NCBI GenBank assembly: GCA_030068075.1
Contig: CM057835.1
Location: 22,593,957 to 22,657,956, forward strand
Origin: Paguma larvata
Taxonomy: Eukaryota > Chordata > Mammalia > Carnivora > Viverridae
DNA: 64,000 nt
Direction of reading: 5' to 3'
Within the stretch, counting starts at the first letter, position 1. Each line of letters opens with the position of its first letter. Under the pieces are notes generated by a model. That model searched no databases and had not been told where the DNA came from. It worked only from the letters and a program-made list of their open reading frames with translations. The position numbers and the translations under genes were made by a program. This document shows positions 23,971 to 34,554 of this stretch, in pieces.

Positions 23971-24084
23971 AAAGACTTCCCAGATGATTTCCATGTGGGT
24001 GGCTATGTCAGGAACAGTCAGTGGTCACCGTATCTTCCATGGGCTCCTCTACAATCTCAGTCTTTTTTATATTTTGGGTCTGGG

Positions 24085-24330
24085 CCATGTGACTTGTTCT
24101 GACCAATAGCTACGGGCAGAAATACCTGGTGTCCTTCCAAGTTGAGGCATTAAGAGCTAGGGACCTTCTCCATCAATGACCTCCTGCCTCGGTGAGCTTG
24201 GAATTCTGATATTCCAAGTGACGTAGGTACGAGTGGAAGGAGGCTGCTATTTCTGAGCTGATTTGATGTAAGAAGTAAGCTTTTATTTTCTCAAACTACT
24301 AAAATAGGGGAGTTTCTCTTTTATCTCAGC
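24085..24330 (+). mobile_element. Possible MaLR-like LTR fragment
   Basis: 'gggccatgtgacttgttctgaccaatagc', then 'gtaagaagtaagcttttattttctc', resembling a mammalian LTR 3' half. Low certainty. Confidence 0.35.
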
Positions 24331-24356
24331 CTATGCTGAAATAATAGAACACCTGA

Positions 24357-24840
24357 TTTTACAACCATAAAAAAGAATGAGTCCAACATGGCTGAACTTA
24401 GAGGATATTATGCTAACTGAAATATGTCAGACTGAGAAAGAGAACTGTCATATGATCCCACTCATAAGTGGAATCTAAAACAAACAAGCAAATACAAGAA
24501 TAAATAAACAAATAAGCAGAATCAGACCTATAGACACAGAGCACAAACCGATGGCTGCCAGCAGGGAGAGGCTGGGGGGTTGAATGAAATGCGTGAAGGG
24601 GAGAGAAAGATACAGGCTTCCAGTTATGGAATGAATAAGTCATGGAGTAAAAGGCACAGGATAAGGAATACAGTCAACGATACTGTAACAGTGACATAAC
24701 ATCAAAGATGGCAGCTACCCTTATGGTGAACATCCCATAATATATAAACTTGTCAAATCACTAAGCTGTACATGTGAAACTAATGTAACATTATGTCAAC
24801 TACACTCAAATAAAAAATTAAAAGAGAAAATTAAAAATTA
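24357..24840 (+). mobile_element. L1 3' end, 5' truncated
   Basis: Begins in the ORF2 end/3' UTR (aaaaagaatgagtccaacatgg; catatgatcccactcataagtgg) and runs to 'gtgaaactaatgtaacatta', 'ctacactcaaataaaaaatt'. Its last ~75 bp are part of the inverted duplication arm that follows. Confidence 0.88.
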
Positions 24841-24869
24841 AAAAAAGAACAGCTGGTTGGAAGGAAACA

Positions 24870-25055
24870 CAACTAGGAGCTAGTAACTTACTATATGACC
24901 AGAGGTAAATCAGCAAATCGGTTTCTTCATCCACAGACTAGGTAACAAAAACACCCATGCTCTCTCTCTACCTCAGAAGGTTATTATGAGAGTGAAGTGG
25001 TAGAAGTAAAATTGTTTGAAAAGTTACACACTATTATAAATGTGGTGGTTTGCTA
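24870..25055 (+). mobile_element. MIR inside duplication arm 1
   Basis: 'ctaggagctagtaacttactatatgacc', 'cggtttcttcatccacagac', 'cctcagaaggttattatgagagtgaag'. Its partner on the minus strand lies at about 29745-29930. Confidence 0.75.
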
Positions 25056-25231
25056 GACTATCGTTCAGCCTATCAAAGCCCACTTTCCACCATCAATAAC
25101 TGAAGAAGAGGACTCTACACAATTCGCCACACAGAAAGGTTTTTATTAGTTCATCTACAACATTACCATCTTTAAAATTACTGACTTTGGGATTGTATGT
25201 ATCTATAGTCACAATTTTAAAACCTTGATAG

Positions 25232-25449
25232 GGGGCGCCTGGGTGGCTCAGTCGGTTAAGTGGCCGACTTCAGCTCAGGCCACGATCTCACAGTCTGTGG
25301 GTTCAAGCCCCACGTCAGGCTCTGTGCTGACAGCTCAGAGTCTGGAGCCTGCTTCAGATTCGGTGTCTCCCTCTCTCTCTGCCCTTCCCCTGCTCATGCG
25401 CTGTCTGCCAAAAATAAATAAACGTTAAAAATTTTTAATTAAAAAAAAA
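25232..25449 (+). mobile_element. Felid SINE inserted in arm 1
   Basis: Target repeat ccttgatag at 25223-25231 and 25451-25459. Arm 2 has no SINE at the matching position (near 29565-29573), so the insertion is specific to this arm. Subfamily words: 'cggttaagtggccgacttcagc'. Confidence 0.95.
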
Positions 25450-25488
25450 CCCTTGATAGTAGGACATACAGAAAAGAATCACTTTTAA

Positions 25489-26312
25489 TGGATTCATCCA
25501 CTCTCTGCCACTCTTTGTGGGATCCAGCGCTAGGTGCTTGGTGGGGGTGTGGAGTCACTACCCATAGATCAATGTTCCCAGCTCCATCAACTTATTTCAC
25601 AGGAACCGGTTCACATGGCAGTAGGGTAGTGATATAGCCCATCATCCAAACCCAGACATTTTTGAGAGTGAAAGGAGAAATATTAATAATTATGCTAGGA
25701 TGACAGGGGAACCTCGGACCCTCAGAAGTACGGTCATCCTATACAGTCATGGGAAGAGCAAATAGGAAAAAGAGTAGTAGGAATGATTTCATCAAGTTAT
25801 CAAGAGATGAACAATTGTACTGATTTTTTTCTGTAAAGAAGAGGAGAGGAAGGAAGAGGGAGAGGTGGAAGGAAGTGAAGACAGGCCAGAAAAGGAAAGA
25901 GGAAGCTAGGAAGGGAAGGAAGGAAAGGGAAGAAGTCAAAGGAAGAAACCTTGCTGGTGCCCTAACCTACACCTGTGATGAGATTGAGGGGAACAGTTAT
26001 TTGGCACAAACTGACAGGCCTTTGTGGGAAGCAAACCATATCCTTGAAGGTCAGGGGACTGCCACCACGGGGGAGCATGGGGGTGTCTGACCACCCTGAT
26101 GGGGCACGTCTGAGGAGATGGATTCGGAGAAGACAATTTAGTATCCAGGACAGCAGCTCACTGGAGGCCCTGGCGGCCAGGCCAAGAATTTTGGTTTTTT
26201 CATTCTTTAAGTTCAGCTTCTCAGAGTTACCATGTCACCAGGAATACACATTGGCAGTCCAGAGGATACAAGAAGCCACAGAAGAAACTAGGGGCATATT
26301 TCTAATGAATCA
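25489..26312. other. Unique DNA with purine tract
   Basis: 25836-25945 is an A/G-rich low-complexity tract (ggaa/gaag units). Overlapping frames (25875-26090, 25975-26322) run through it and are not credible genes. Confidence 0.5.
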
Positions 26313-26325
26313 AATCTTTTAAAGG

Positions 26326-26529
26326 GGCACTTGGATGGTTCAGTCAGTTAAGCGTCTGACTCTTGATATCAGCTCAGGTCATGATCTCACAGTTGGTGGG
26401 ATCAAGCCCTGTATCAGGCTCTGCACGGACAGTGCAAAGCCTGCTTGAGATTCTCTCTCCACCTCTCTCTCTCTCTGCCTCTGTCTCTCTCTCAAAACAA
26501 ATAAATAAACTTTTAAAAAATTAAAAAAT
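26326..26529 (+). mobile_element. Felid SINE, older subfamily
   Basis: Perfect 13-bp target duplication aatcttttaaagg at 26313-26325 and 26530-26542. The body reads 'actcttgatatcagctcagg' and 'tgagattctctctcc', typical of an older SINEC branch. Confidence 0.95.
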
Positions 26530-26701
26530 AATCTTTTAAAGGTGGTGGTGGGGTATGTGCAGATACTGAAAAATTTAACCATAAATCATCTTAAGATGAT
26601 TACACTAAACAATCAGAAGTATGTTATGAAACGCAAATGCTCTGTGTCGTTTAAAGACAAAACACAAGGATTCACTTAAAAAACATTTGTTTTGCAATTT
26701 T

Positions 26702-26911
26702 GCAGAATTTGTCTATTCAAGCATTATCCCCAGGCCACAGAAGTTTGCATTTATTCTTTTCTTCAGAGAGAAGACTTGGGTGGGAAGGTTTGAAACAGCC
26801 TTGTTTAAGCCGGAGGACATCGGCAGAGAAATAAGACCGCAGAGGGTGTGACGCAAAAGCCACCTTGCGGGTTACTCCGGCACAGGTGGGCCCACAACGG
26901 GCAAGGCAAGG
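26702..26911 (+). repeat. Direct duplication, copy 1 (empty-site copy)
   Basis: Runs from 'gcagaatttgtctattcaa' to 'gggcaaggcaaggg'. Matches 27854-28579 at about 92% by eye once two SINEs and a ~38-bp insertion are removed from the other copy. No SINE here. The underlying sequence is not a repeat I can name; read in reverse it contains aataaatgcaaa. Confidence 0.9.
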
Positions 26912-27853
26912 GTAGCCTTGAATCTTTTTGTTTGTTCGTTTGGCTTTTGTTTTCTGATTTTTGCACTGGGACAAGAAGGAATAATTTTATTTCTCTTTCT
27001 ATTTTATTACTGTCTTTTTCAAATATCCTATTTCTTTTTGTGCTGATTTGTGCATCTTATATTTGTCTAGTAATTCAAACTTTACATCTAGGCATGTAGT
27101 TATCCATACATGCTTTTATGATCTTTATTACTTCTACGTCCGTAGTTGGATCACCATTTTCCATATGATTTGTTTTATTTGGATCTTTTATTAGCCCTTC
27201 CAGGAAACTGGCTCTGACGGGGCCATGTGGCCGGAAGGTTATGGTGCTCTGATTGGCTGGCCCTGAGCCTACACACCCTGCGCCTGGAGCCGGCGTGGTA
27301 TTGTTCCTGAGACAGGGGGAGGGCGGTTTCCCAGGACACAGTTAGGGTACGGCTATCTGAACCCTAACAGTGTGAATGGAAACAAAATACTCACGTGTGT
27401 ACTAATTTCACACGTGGAGCCAATGTAGGCTGAAGTATGTAAACAAATCTGTGAAATGAGAATAAAAGGAGTAAGTACTTTTAGCAATCAAACTGGTATA
27501 CGATGTAGTCAAGTTTTTATCTGCTAATACGAAACAAAGAAACATGATATCGTTTTCTGAAATCAGGAGAGATGATATACATTCTTCCACAGAGCTCAGG
27601 CTTCTAACGTTAAGCTAAGGGCCAGCATTTCCCAGAGGCCATGTGCGGAGCTGAGTGACAGGGTTGGCAGGTGCCCTTTCCAGCTCTCACGCTGACCGTT
27701 CGAGCAGCCGGTGACCGTGGTGAAAGAAACCAGACACAAAGACAGTTGAACCTGTACCTGGATGAGCCCAGGGCTAAGGGGGGTACTGAGGTTTTACTGA
27801 GCTCTTCACCTTCCTCGTGCTTTGCCTGGCATTTACAAGGACATACTCCTCTA
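26912..27853. other. Spacer between direct duplicates
   Basis: 27190-27360 is GC-richer (ctctgattggctggccctgagcc). 27392-27416 forms a perfect 8-bp-arm hairpin (cacgtgtg...cacacgtg). No gene seen. Confidence 0.45.
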
Positions 27854-27913
27854 GCAGGATTTGTCGATTCAACGGTTATCCCCAGGGCACAGAAGTTTGC
27901 ATTTACCCTTTTT

Positions 27914-28131
27914 TTTTATAATTTTTTTAATGTTTATTTTTGAGAGAGAGAGAAGAGAGACAGGGCATGAGCAGGGGAGAGGCAGAGAGAGAGGGAGACA
28001 CAGAATCCGAAGCAGGTTCCAGGCTCTGAGCTATCAGCACAGAGCCCGATGCGGGGCTGGAACTCGCAAACTGCGAGATCATGACCTGAGCTGAAGTCGA
28101 CGCTTAACCGACTGAGCCACCCTGGCGCCCC
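27914..28131 (-). mobile_element. Felid SINE in duplicate copy 2
   Basis: Reverse orientation, head 'gagccaccctggcgcccc' at its right end. Probable target word tac(c/t)cttttctt at about 27904 and at 28132-28143. Copy 1 carries the uninterrupted word at 26750-26762. Confidence 0.95.
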
Positions 28132-28225
28132 TACTCTTTTCTTCAGAGAGGAGACTTGGGTGGGAAGTTTTGAAACAGCCTTGTTTAAGCCGGAGGACAT
28201 CAGCACAGAAACAAGACAACAGAGG

Positions 28226-28460
28226 GGCGCCTGGGTGGCTCAGTCGGTTAAGCGGCCGACTTCGGCTCAGGTCACGATCTCACGGTCTGTGAGTTCGAGC
28301 CCCACATCGGGCTCTGTGCTGATGGCTCATCAGAGCCTGGAGCCTGCTTCGGATTCTGTGTCTCCCTCTCTCTCTGCCCTTCCCCTGCCCATGCTCTATC
28401 TCTATGTCTCTCAAAAATAAATAAACGTTAAAAAAAAATTAAAAAAAAAAAAAAAAAAAA
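28226..28460 (+). mobile_element. Young-looking felid SINE
   Basis: Perfect 18-bp target duplication gaaacaagacaacagagg at 28208-28225 and 28461-28478. A nearly pure A-tail (A20 at the end) and an intact consensus-like body indicate a recent insertion. The paralogous copy 1 (near 26828-26845) is empty. Small 'tcat' duplication in the body (ggctcatcagagcc). Confidence 0.97.
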
Positions 28461-28579
28461 GAAACAAGACAACAGAGGGTGTGACGCAAAAGCCACCTTA
28501 CGGATTACTCCGGCACAGGTGGGCTGGATGGGGTGCAGTGCAAGGGACAGGGCAGGCCCCTAACAGGCAAGGCAAGGGG

Positions 28580-28910
28580 CGCATGGCCTGGCTGAAGAGC
28601 TTACCTGGGGTGAGAGCAGGAGGATGCCCCAGGCTTCCCTTGTGCTACCCCTGAAGCCGGTCATTGTCACAGGTCTCGGCAACCCCACCACGTCTTCATA
28701 CAAGGACACAAGGAAAGCACTAGACGCAGGAGTTTCCTCCTGCAGCCACAGCACAGCACACAGGGCCTGGCGTGTAAGAGATACCCCGTGTCTGTGGAAT
28801 GGGATAGGTTGGGACAGAAGTGACAAAACTTACTGACTGAATGAATCATCATGTGGGAAAGAGAATCCAGAGAAAAAAGTACCGATCTGCTTTATGAGGA
28901 GAACATGTGG
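28580..28910. other. Unique DNA, no gene recognised
   Basis: Frames at 28560-28826 (minus) and 28624-28836 (plus) overlap each other and show no domain. 'cacacagggcctggcgtgtaagag...gactgaatgaatca' may be a MIR/L2 tail. Confidence 0.4.
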
Positions 28911-29100
28911 TTTTTTTTTTTAAGTTTATTTATTTATTTTGAGGGGGGAGGGAGGGGCAGAGGGGGTAGAGAGAATCCCAAGCAGGCTTCACACTCAGAG
29001 TAGAGCCCGACATGGGGATTGAACCCACGAACCGGGAGATCACAACCTGAGCCGAAACCGAGAGTCAGACTCTCAACCAACTGAGCCACCCAGGCACCCT
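28911..29100 (-). mobile_element. Felid SINE, older copy
   Basis: T-run, 'ttatttatttattttgaggggg', then 'agagtcagactctcaaccaactgagccacccaggcaccc'. Confidence 0.94.
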
Positions 29101-29543
29101 GAGTAGCATGTTATTTAATTTGAGATGAAATGCAAGATGTGTGCAATTATTACAACAAAGATTTGGTGCAGGGCAAACTAAAAAGCTCCTTACATTTATA
29201 AATGGAAGGTATTGGTGCTGGGGATGTCATTACATCCTGGATAAAGGATCAGTAACACCAGAGGAACTGGCTCTGGGTACAGACCCCAGGGCACTCACCA
29301 TCAGCCAACCAGCCTTAGAAAGGTGTTTACCATATTTTCATGGACTAGATATTTCAAATGTTATGGATGTTTTATGCAATGTACATGCACGATAGAAAAA
29401 GACAAGGAAGTTGTCTGAATTTTCCAAGGAGATTAGTATTAGGTTGCTACATAAACCAGTAATTCGGCACAAGAGACTTCTACCTCCAGCCAAGAGAAGG
29501 TAAGGGGACTAGATTTACCCTCCCACCAGAAACAAACAAAAAG
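29101..29543. other. Unique DNA with an unrecognised 84-codon frame
   Basis: 29141-29395 (plus) encodes MQLLQQRFGAGQTKKLLTF... with coding-like composition. There is no family recognition, no start context of note and no neighbouring exon-like sequence. Confidence 0.35.
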
Positions 29544-30038
29544 AAGGATCCTTTTTCCATATGTCCTAGTGTTGAGGTTTAAAAATTGTGACTATAGATG
29601 CATAAAATCCCAAAGTCAGTAATCTTAAGATTACTGTAGACGAACTAATAAAAACCTTTCTGAGTGGCGAATTGTGTACAGTCATGTTCTTCAGTTATCG
29701 ATGGTGGGAAGAGGGTTTTGAAGCCTGAACGATAGTCTAGCAAACCACCACATTTATAATAGTGTGTAACTTTTCAAATAATTTTACTTCTACCACTTCA
29801 CTCTCGTGATAACCTTCTGAGGTAGAGAGAGAGCATGGGTGTTACTGTTACCCATTCTGTGGATGAAGAAACCGAGGCTTAAAGAGTTTTACTGATTTAC
29901 CTCTGATCACATAGTAAGTTGCCAGCTCCTAGTTGTGTTTCCTTCTAACCAGGTGTCCTTTTTAAATTTTTAATGTTCTTTTTTAATTTTTATTTGAGGA
30001 TAGTTGACACACAATGTTACATTAGTTTCACCTGTACG
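29544..30038 (-). repeat. Inverted duplication, arm 2
   Basis: Reverse complement of arm 1: 'ggatcctttttccatatgtcct', MIR (reverse) at about 29745-29930, then the L1 tail in reverse ('ttaatttttatttgaggatagttgac', 'gttacattagtttcacctgtac'). L1 homology stops at about 30038, so only ~75-90 bp of L1 is shared. Confidence 0.9.
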
Positions 30039-30804
30039 ACATTCATGAGACAAGAGTGTTCACACACTGGGCACCAGGCAACACAGGATTGTGATCCCTG
30101 GGAGAGGAGAAACAAACAACATGAGCTCTGCTCTTGCCCCACTTATGGCCAGGAGAGAGTTTCTAGATGTTATGGAGGAAGGAAGAAACTTGATGAAGTC
30201 TGGTGAGCCCAGGATTAGGACTATCTAGGCTCAAATTTTCCTATGTCTGTCTGGAAGACAAACTCAGAAACAAACATAAAGTGATGAACCACAATTCACC
30301 CGATAGCCAGAGCTGTGACTCTAGCTCTGGCCTGGCCTTGGTCTAAATCTAGGAAATAAATGAATCAAAGTCAGAGTTATGCCTTCTTGGGTGAGTCCTG
30401 AAGATACAGATGAATCATAGTTTCAGATGTATTTATTAAGAAGTCAATCATGCTGCAGCTAGAAAGAAAGAGGTAAATGTATACCCACTAATATGAAAAA
30501 ATCGGCAAAGCAGATGACTGCCTGAAAAGGAAAGTCACAGAATGAATAATAGAGTGGACATTTGTCGCTATTTTGTCCGCTCAGCAATAACAACGAAAAC
30601 TTTCTGTTTGGGTGGACTTTCCTCCTTCAGGGGGATAACCGGGAGGCAAGGCTCTATTTCCCACCGACAAGCTGAGAGTGGTGGATATTCCCTGTCCCCA
30701 GCCCAGTCACCAGGAAATGAGCCAGGTCTGACCCACGGGAAATCCCTGCCTAGGGATGTTTAATCCCCAGGGAAGAATGCAAAGGTGGAGGGACAGGCGA
30801 GGTC
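30039..30804. other. Unique DNA, no feature seen
   Basis: Frames of 73-77 codons (start of the one at 29973-30206, and 30542-30763) are unrecognised. Confidence 0.45.
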
Positions 30805-31392
30805 ATCTGATCCACCTCTCATCTGGACTATTGCCACAGCTTGCTAACTGACTTCTCCTAACTCCTCCAAATCTCTCTTCACAATGGCTACTGACCCATT
30901 GAAAGGGTAAACCCCGCTGCTATCCTCCACAGAGCTCGGCGTTAACTCCCGAACACACATGGAAGGCAATTCGAGCTCGTTAACACATACTCTGCCTCCA
31001 GGATCTGCCTCTGTCCGTCAACCCCATCACTTACCACTACCCATCCCACCTTTGCATGAGACTCCACCCTGGTTGAACTCTTGGGAATTTCTCCAGCTCT
31101 CCAGGTTTTTGTCTAACTCTTAGTTTTCTGTTCTCAGCTCACTTGGGTGTTTCCCCCTCCAGAAAAACCTCTCATAACCAGTGCCAACACCTCCCAACAC
31201 CCAGACTGCCTTTCCTTTTGATGCCTCTCCTTCCTTCCATAGTCCACTCTGCATTCTTCTGTTTCCACATGAATCTCATTTCAACTATGGGCAGTAGTCA
31301 TGGCGGTATCTCCAGCAAGCAACATGAGGACAGGAAATACATCTTATTCGCCACAGCTGTAATAAGGAGTATTTGTACAAATGAATGACAAG
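30805..31392 (+). mobile_element. L2 ORF2 end and 3' UTR remnant
   Basis: 'catctggactattgccacagc' and 'cttgctaactgacttctcc' match the L2 ORF2 end (family reads rich in 'tggattactgcaacagcct'). The tail 'aacatgaggacaggaaatacatctt ... gtacaaatgaatgac' is the L2 3' end. Confidence 0.7.
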
Positions 31393-31429
31393 CAAAAAGT
31401 TTGGATTTTTTTTCCCTTTACCGTCTCTG

Positions 31430-33190
31430 TAGTGAATGTCCTCTTCCATCCCGCACAATGACTACTTTATCCCTTCTTCACCCCTCTCATAATTGAGACG
31501 GATTTACCTGGCTCTTCACTTTCAGAGACTCTCATCTCTCCATTCATAGGGACACCAGCTGGAGGTCCACCTGAAGGAAATGCCTGCTCCTGCTCACTAC
31601 TAATTCCCTTTGCCTCTCTGTCTCTACCCATCATCTTGCTCCAGCCTCAAAAAGCTCACCCCGCCCCTGTGTATCATGGACCCCTCTCCTCCCCATCTTA
31701 TTGGGAACAGATTACATCAATTTTGCCTCTCACTTCTTCAAGTATCTTCAGCCGCTTTCTATCAACATCCAAAAAGGCTCTATTCTCTCCAATCTTAAAA
31801 TGAAAACAAAGAAGCCAAAATTAAAACTAAGGCGTGTTCCTTGACCCAAAGATTGTTCTACTTCTCTACTCTCCTTGACAGCCAAGCTACTCATGAGAAT
31901 TGTCTGCAGCCCCCAACAATTCCTCATTTGCCTTTATTCTTCCACTAGCTCCAATCTAGTATCTAGGTCCCGCCATCTATGAAGCGATGTGATCAGTGCA
32001 TCAAAAATCAGGCTACTACCAAAATCTCACCAGCCTTCAAAGGAGCTATTCTCTCTTTCGAAAAACTGTCTTCTTGAGGCTTCTGTGACTCCACACCCCA
32101 CTTTCCAGCTTCCCTTCTGCCTCTCTGGCTATTCATTCCCAGCCTGCTTTGCTGGGTCCCCTCCTCTATCTTAATGCTATTGGAGTTAACCAAGGCTGGG
32201 ACCCGGGTCTTCTGCACCCCTCGCTCGCCATTTTCTCCCTGGCAATCTCAAACTGTCCACAGCCCTTTATGTGCCAAAGACCTCAAATACATATCTCCAG
32301 GGGAAATTTCCCTTCTGGGCTTCACATAGACTATCCTACTGCCTATCTGCTCTCTGCCATAAGATGCTGTCTCACGAGCATCTTAAATTTTTCCGTCCAA
32401 AATTGACTCTTGATCCTCCCGGCCCCAAACCCTCAATAGGCTCCTCCTCCAGCTTTTCCCATCTCAGTAAAGAGCCCTTTCATCCATGCCGTGGCTCATG
32501 CCAGAAAACTGGGAGTCATCCTTCGCCACGGTCTTTTCCTCAGCGCTTATATCAACAAATGACCAAAGCCTATACGTTCTCTTTTCAATATAAATCTCAA
32601 GCCCATCCATCTGCACTGCCACCACCCTAGCCGGACCACCATCAGCTCTCCCTAGGATTACAAAATCTCCCCTATCTGGCCCCCCTTCTCTGAATAGTCT
32701 CCGGAATGATCTTTTATTAACCGACACTGAATCTTAACATTTTTCCTGCTTAAAACACTCTAATTGCTTTCTATTGCACTTGAGATAAAATTTTAAAACC
32801 TTTAACAAGGGTAATAAGATGTTGTGTAATCTCGTCCCTGCCTAATTCACCAACCAAAACACATGTCACCCACATCCTTGCTCACCATGCCCCAGCTCTG
32901 ATGGCCTTTTATTCTTTCCTGGAAATTACCACCCACGTTCCTTCTCCTGCGACTGGGCCTTCACACACTAATCCTGTGTCCCTCCCTCCTGCCCCCTAGC
33001 TAGTGTCTACTCATCCTTCAGGACCAGTCCTAAACATTACCTCACCAAAGAAGACTTCCCTTCTCCCCCAAGTAAAATATGGCCTGAATTTTTCCTTCTC
33101 AAAAGTTCCATAATTCACCATTATTTATCTATCCATGTGATTACTTGTCTAATGGCTATAAGCTTCATGAGAACAGAAATAAATGCTACA
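31430..33190 (+). mobile_element. Long L2 ORF2 remnant
   Basis: Pyrimidine-rich text following L2 ORF2 order: 'cttgaggcttctgtgactccacaccc', 'tctctggctattcattcccagcctgctttgctggg', 'catatctccagg', 'aaaactgggagtcatcctt', then 'atctcgtccctgcctaattc' and 'acttcccttctcccccaag', ending near 'taagcttcatgagaac'. All frames are broken. About 1.7 kb is long for so old a family. Confidence 0.7.
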
Positions 33191-33497
33191 GCACGGATAA
33201 GCCAAATGCAAAAAGCCAAAATCGTATGTTTCCATTTATTTGCGATGTCCAGAATAGGAAAGTCCCTAGAAGCAGAAACCGGATTAAGTGCTGTCAGGTG
33301 CTAGAGAAATGGGTAATTGGGAGTAACTATTAATAGGTATGGGGTTCTCTCTGGGGCAATAAAAATGTTCTGAAATGAACTAGTGGTGATAGTTTTTCAA
33401 CTCTATGAATATACTAAACACCATTAAAATATACATGTTAAAAGACTGAATTGCATGGTATATAAGTGATATCTCATTCAAAAAAAAAAAAAAAAAC
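33191..33497 (+). mobile_element. Old L1M-type 3' end with A-run
   Basis: 'gtttccatttatttgcgatgtcc', 'ggggttctctctggggcaataaaaatgttctg', 'actagtggtgatagtttttcaac', 'attaaaatatacatgtt', closing in A17 at 33480-33496. It sits exactly where the L2 tail would continue. Confidence 0.7.
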
Positions 33498-34554
33498 ACA
33501 ATGTCCTTGCTTTGCCCTCAAAACCTTGCAGTGAAGATAAAGCAAAATATGGTAAGTGCTTAGAGAGAGGGAACCACTGAGTCTTCTCCAGGATGCTCTG
33601 ACCCAGGGCTTAATCAGGGTCATCTGGACTGCTGACGCCAGAAAGGAGTTCTGACTCGATTTGAATGTCACTCTCGGCCTGACTCTGAGATAAACCTTTG
33701 CAAGCAAGAGAGTGAAGAATTTTCCTTCCACACCCTCCATTCTTCCCCTAGTCACTCCACAAATCTAGGAACACCCTTCCCTCAGATAGACAGAAGTCCC
33801 CCTGCACTCACACATTCCAGTGAAACATCAGCTCATGAAAAAGACACACGGCCCCGTGCACGGCCTCCAACCTCGATTTCCGCCCCACGGTGAAGACCGA
33901 TGTATCAGGGGAGACCAGGAGACCACAGCACTGCCAAGCTCACACAGACAGAACTGGAAAGACTTCACCTCAAATTGGTCTCTGGCTCCCTGATATAAAA
34001 TTGTGTATGATCTGTTTCCTTCACTCTAATGGTATATGTTATCCTCGCCATTTCCATGCAAGAATTTTACTTCAATATAATAATGTCTATAATTTAAAAT
34101 TCTGTATTTCTACATAACATTATCCTATAAGCACTTAAGATGTTATTAGCTACTTTCTTAAGCAATCGTACAAGTTTATGATGTTCCATTAAATAGACAT
34201 TTAACAGTTATCTTAACTAATCCCTCATGGTAAGATATTTAAGTAGCTCCCAATCTTTTGCCCTTATGAAAATGCAGCAAGAAACAAATTTGCACATAAA
34301 GCTGTTTCCATACTTAACTTTATTTCGCTAAGATAGATTCCCCAAAGTAAAATTTTTATTCCAATTTCTTTAATTTTTTTATTCTTAGTCCATAGGCAGA
34401 GGCACATTATTTTGTTAGGTTATGTCTGATCGGATCTTACAACTGCCTGTTCCTCAAGGTGTAAATGCAAAACTTAAAAAAGTGGAAGCAAGAGTCACTC
34501 TTTCCTGATACATGTAATACAACCAAGTGATAGGAAAAACACCCCTTTGACACT
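33498..34554. other. Mostly unique DNA
   Basis: 33500-33660 may hold an antisense L2 piece (ccttgctttgccctcaaaacc). 34140-34380 recalls antisense L1M 3' UTR (gctaagatagattccccaaag). Neither is firm. No gene seen. Confidence 0.4.

Larger units (their letters stand above)
24767..25488 (+). repeat. Inverted duplication, arm 1
   Basis: L1 3' tail, then unique sequence with a MIR, then 'accttgatag[SINE]taggacata'. About 0.5 kb without the SINE. Reverse-complement match to 29544-30038, roughly 90% by eye, including long perfect stretches around 'taaatgtggtggtttgctag'. Confidence 0.9.
27854..28579 (+). repeat. Direct duplication, copy 2 (SINE-loaded)
   Basis: Same order as copy 1: 'gcaggatttgtcgattcaa', 'cacagaagtttgcattta', [SINE], 'ttcagagaggagacttggg', [SINE], 'gaaacaagacaacagagggtg', 'gcaaggcaagggg'. 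Confidence 0.9.

Noticed and set aside
28226..28310. SINE heads as tRNA genes
   Set aside because: A- and B-box-like motifs are present, but the cloverleaf is not maintained and each is followed by a SINE body and A-tail.
26702..28579. Direct duplicates as the two LTRs of a provirus
   Set aside because: Only ~210 bp is shared, there are no TG...CA termini or primer-binding site, and the ~940 bp spacer shows no viral protein text.
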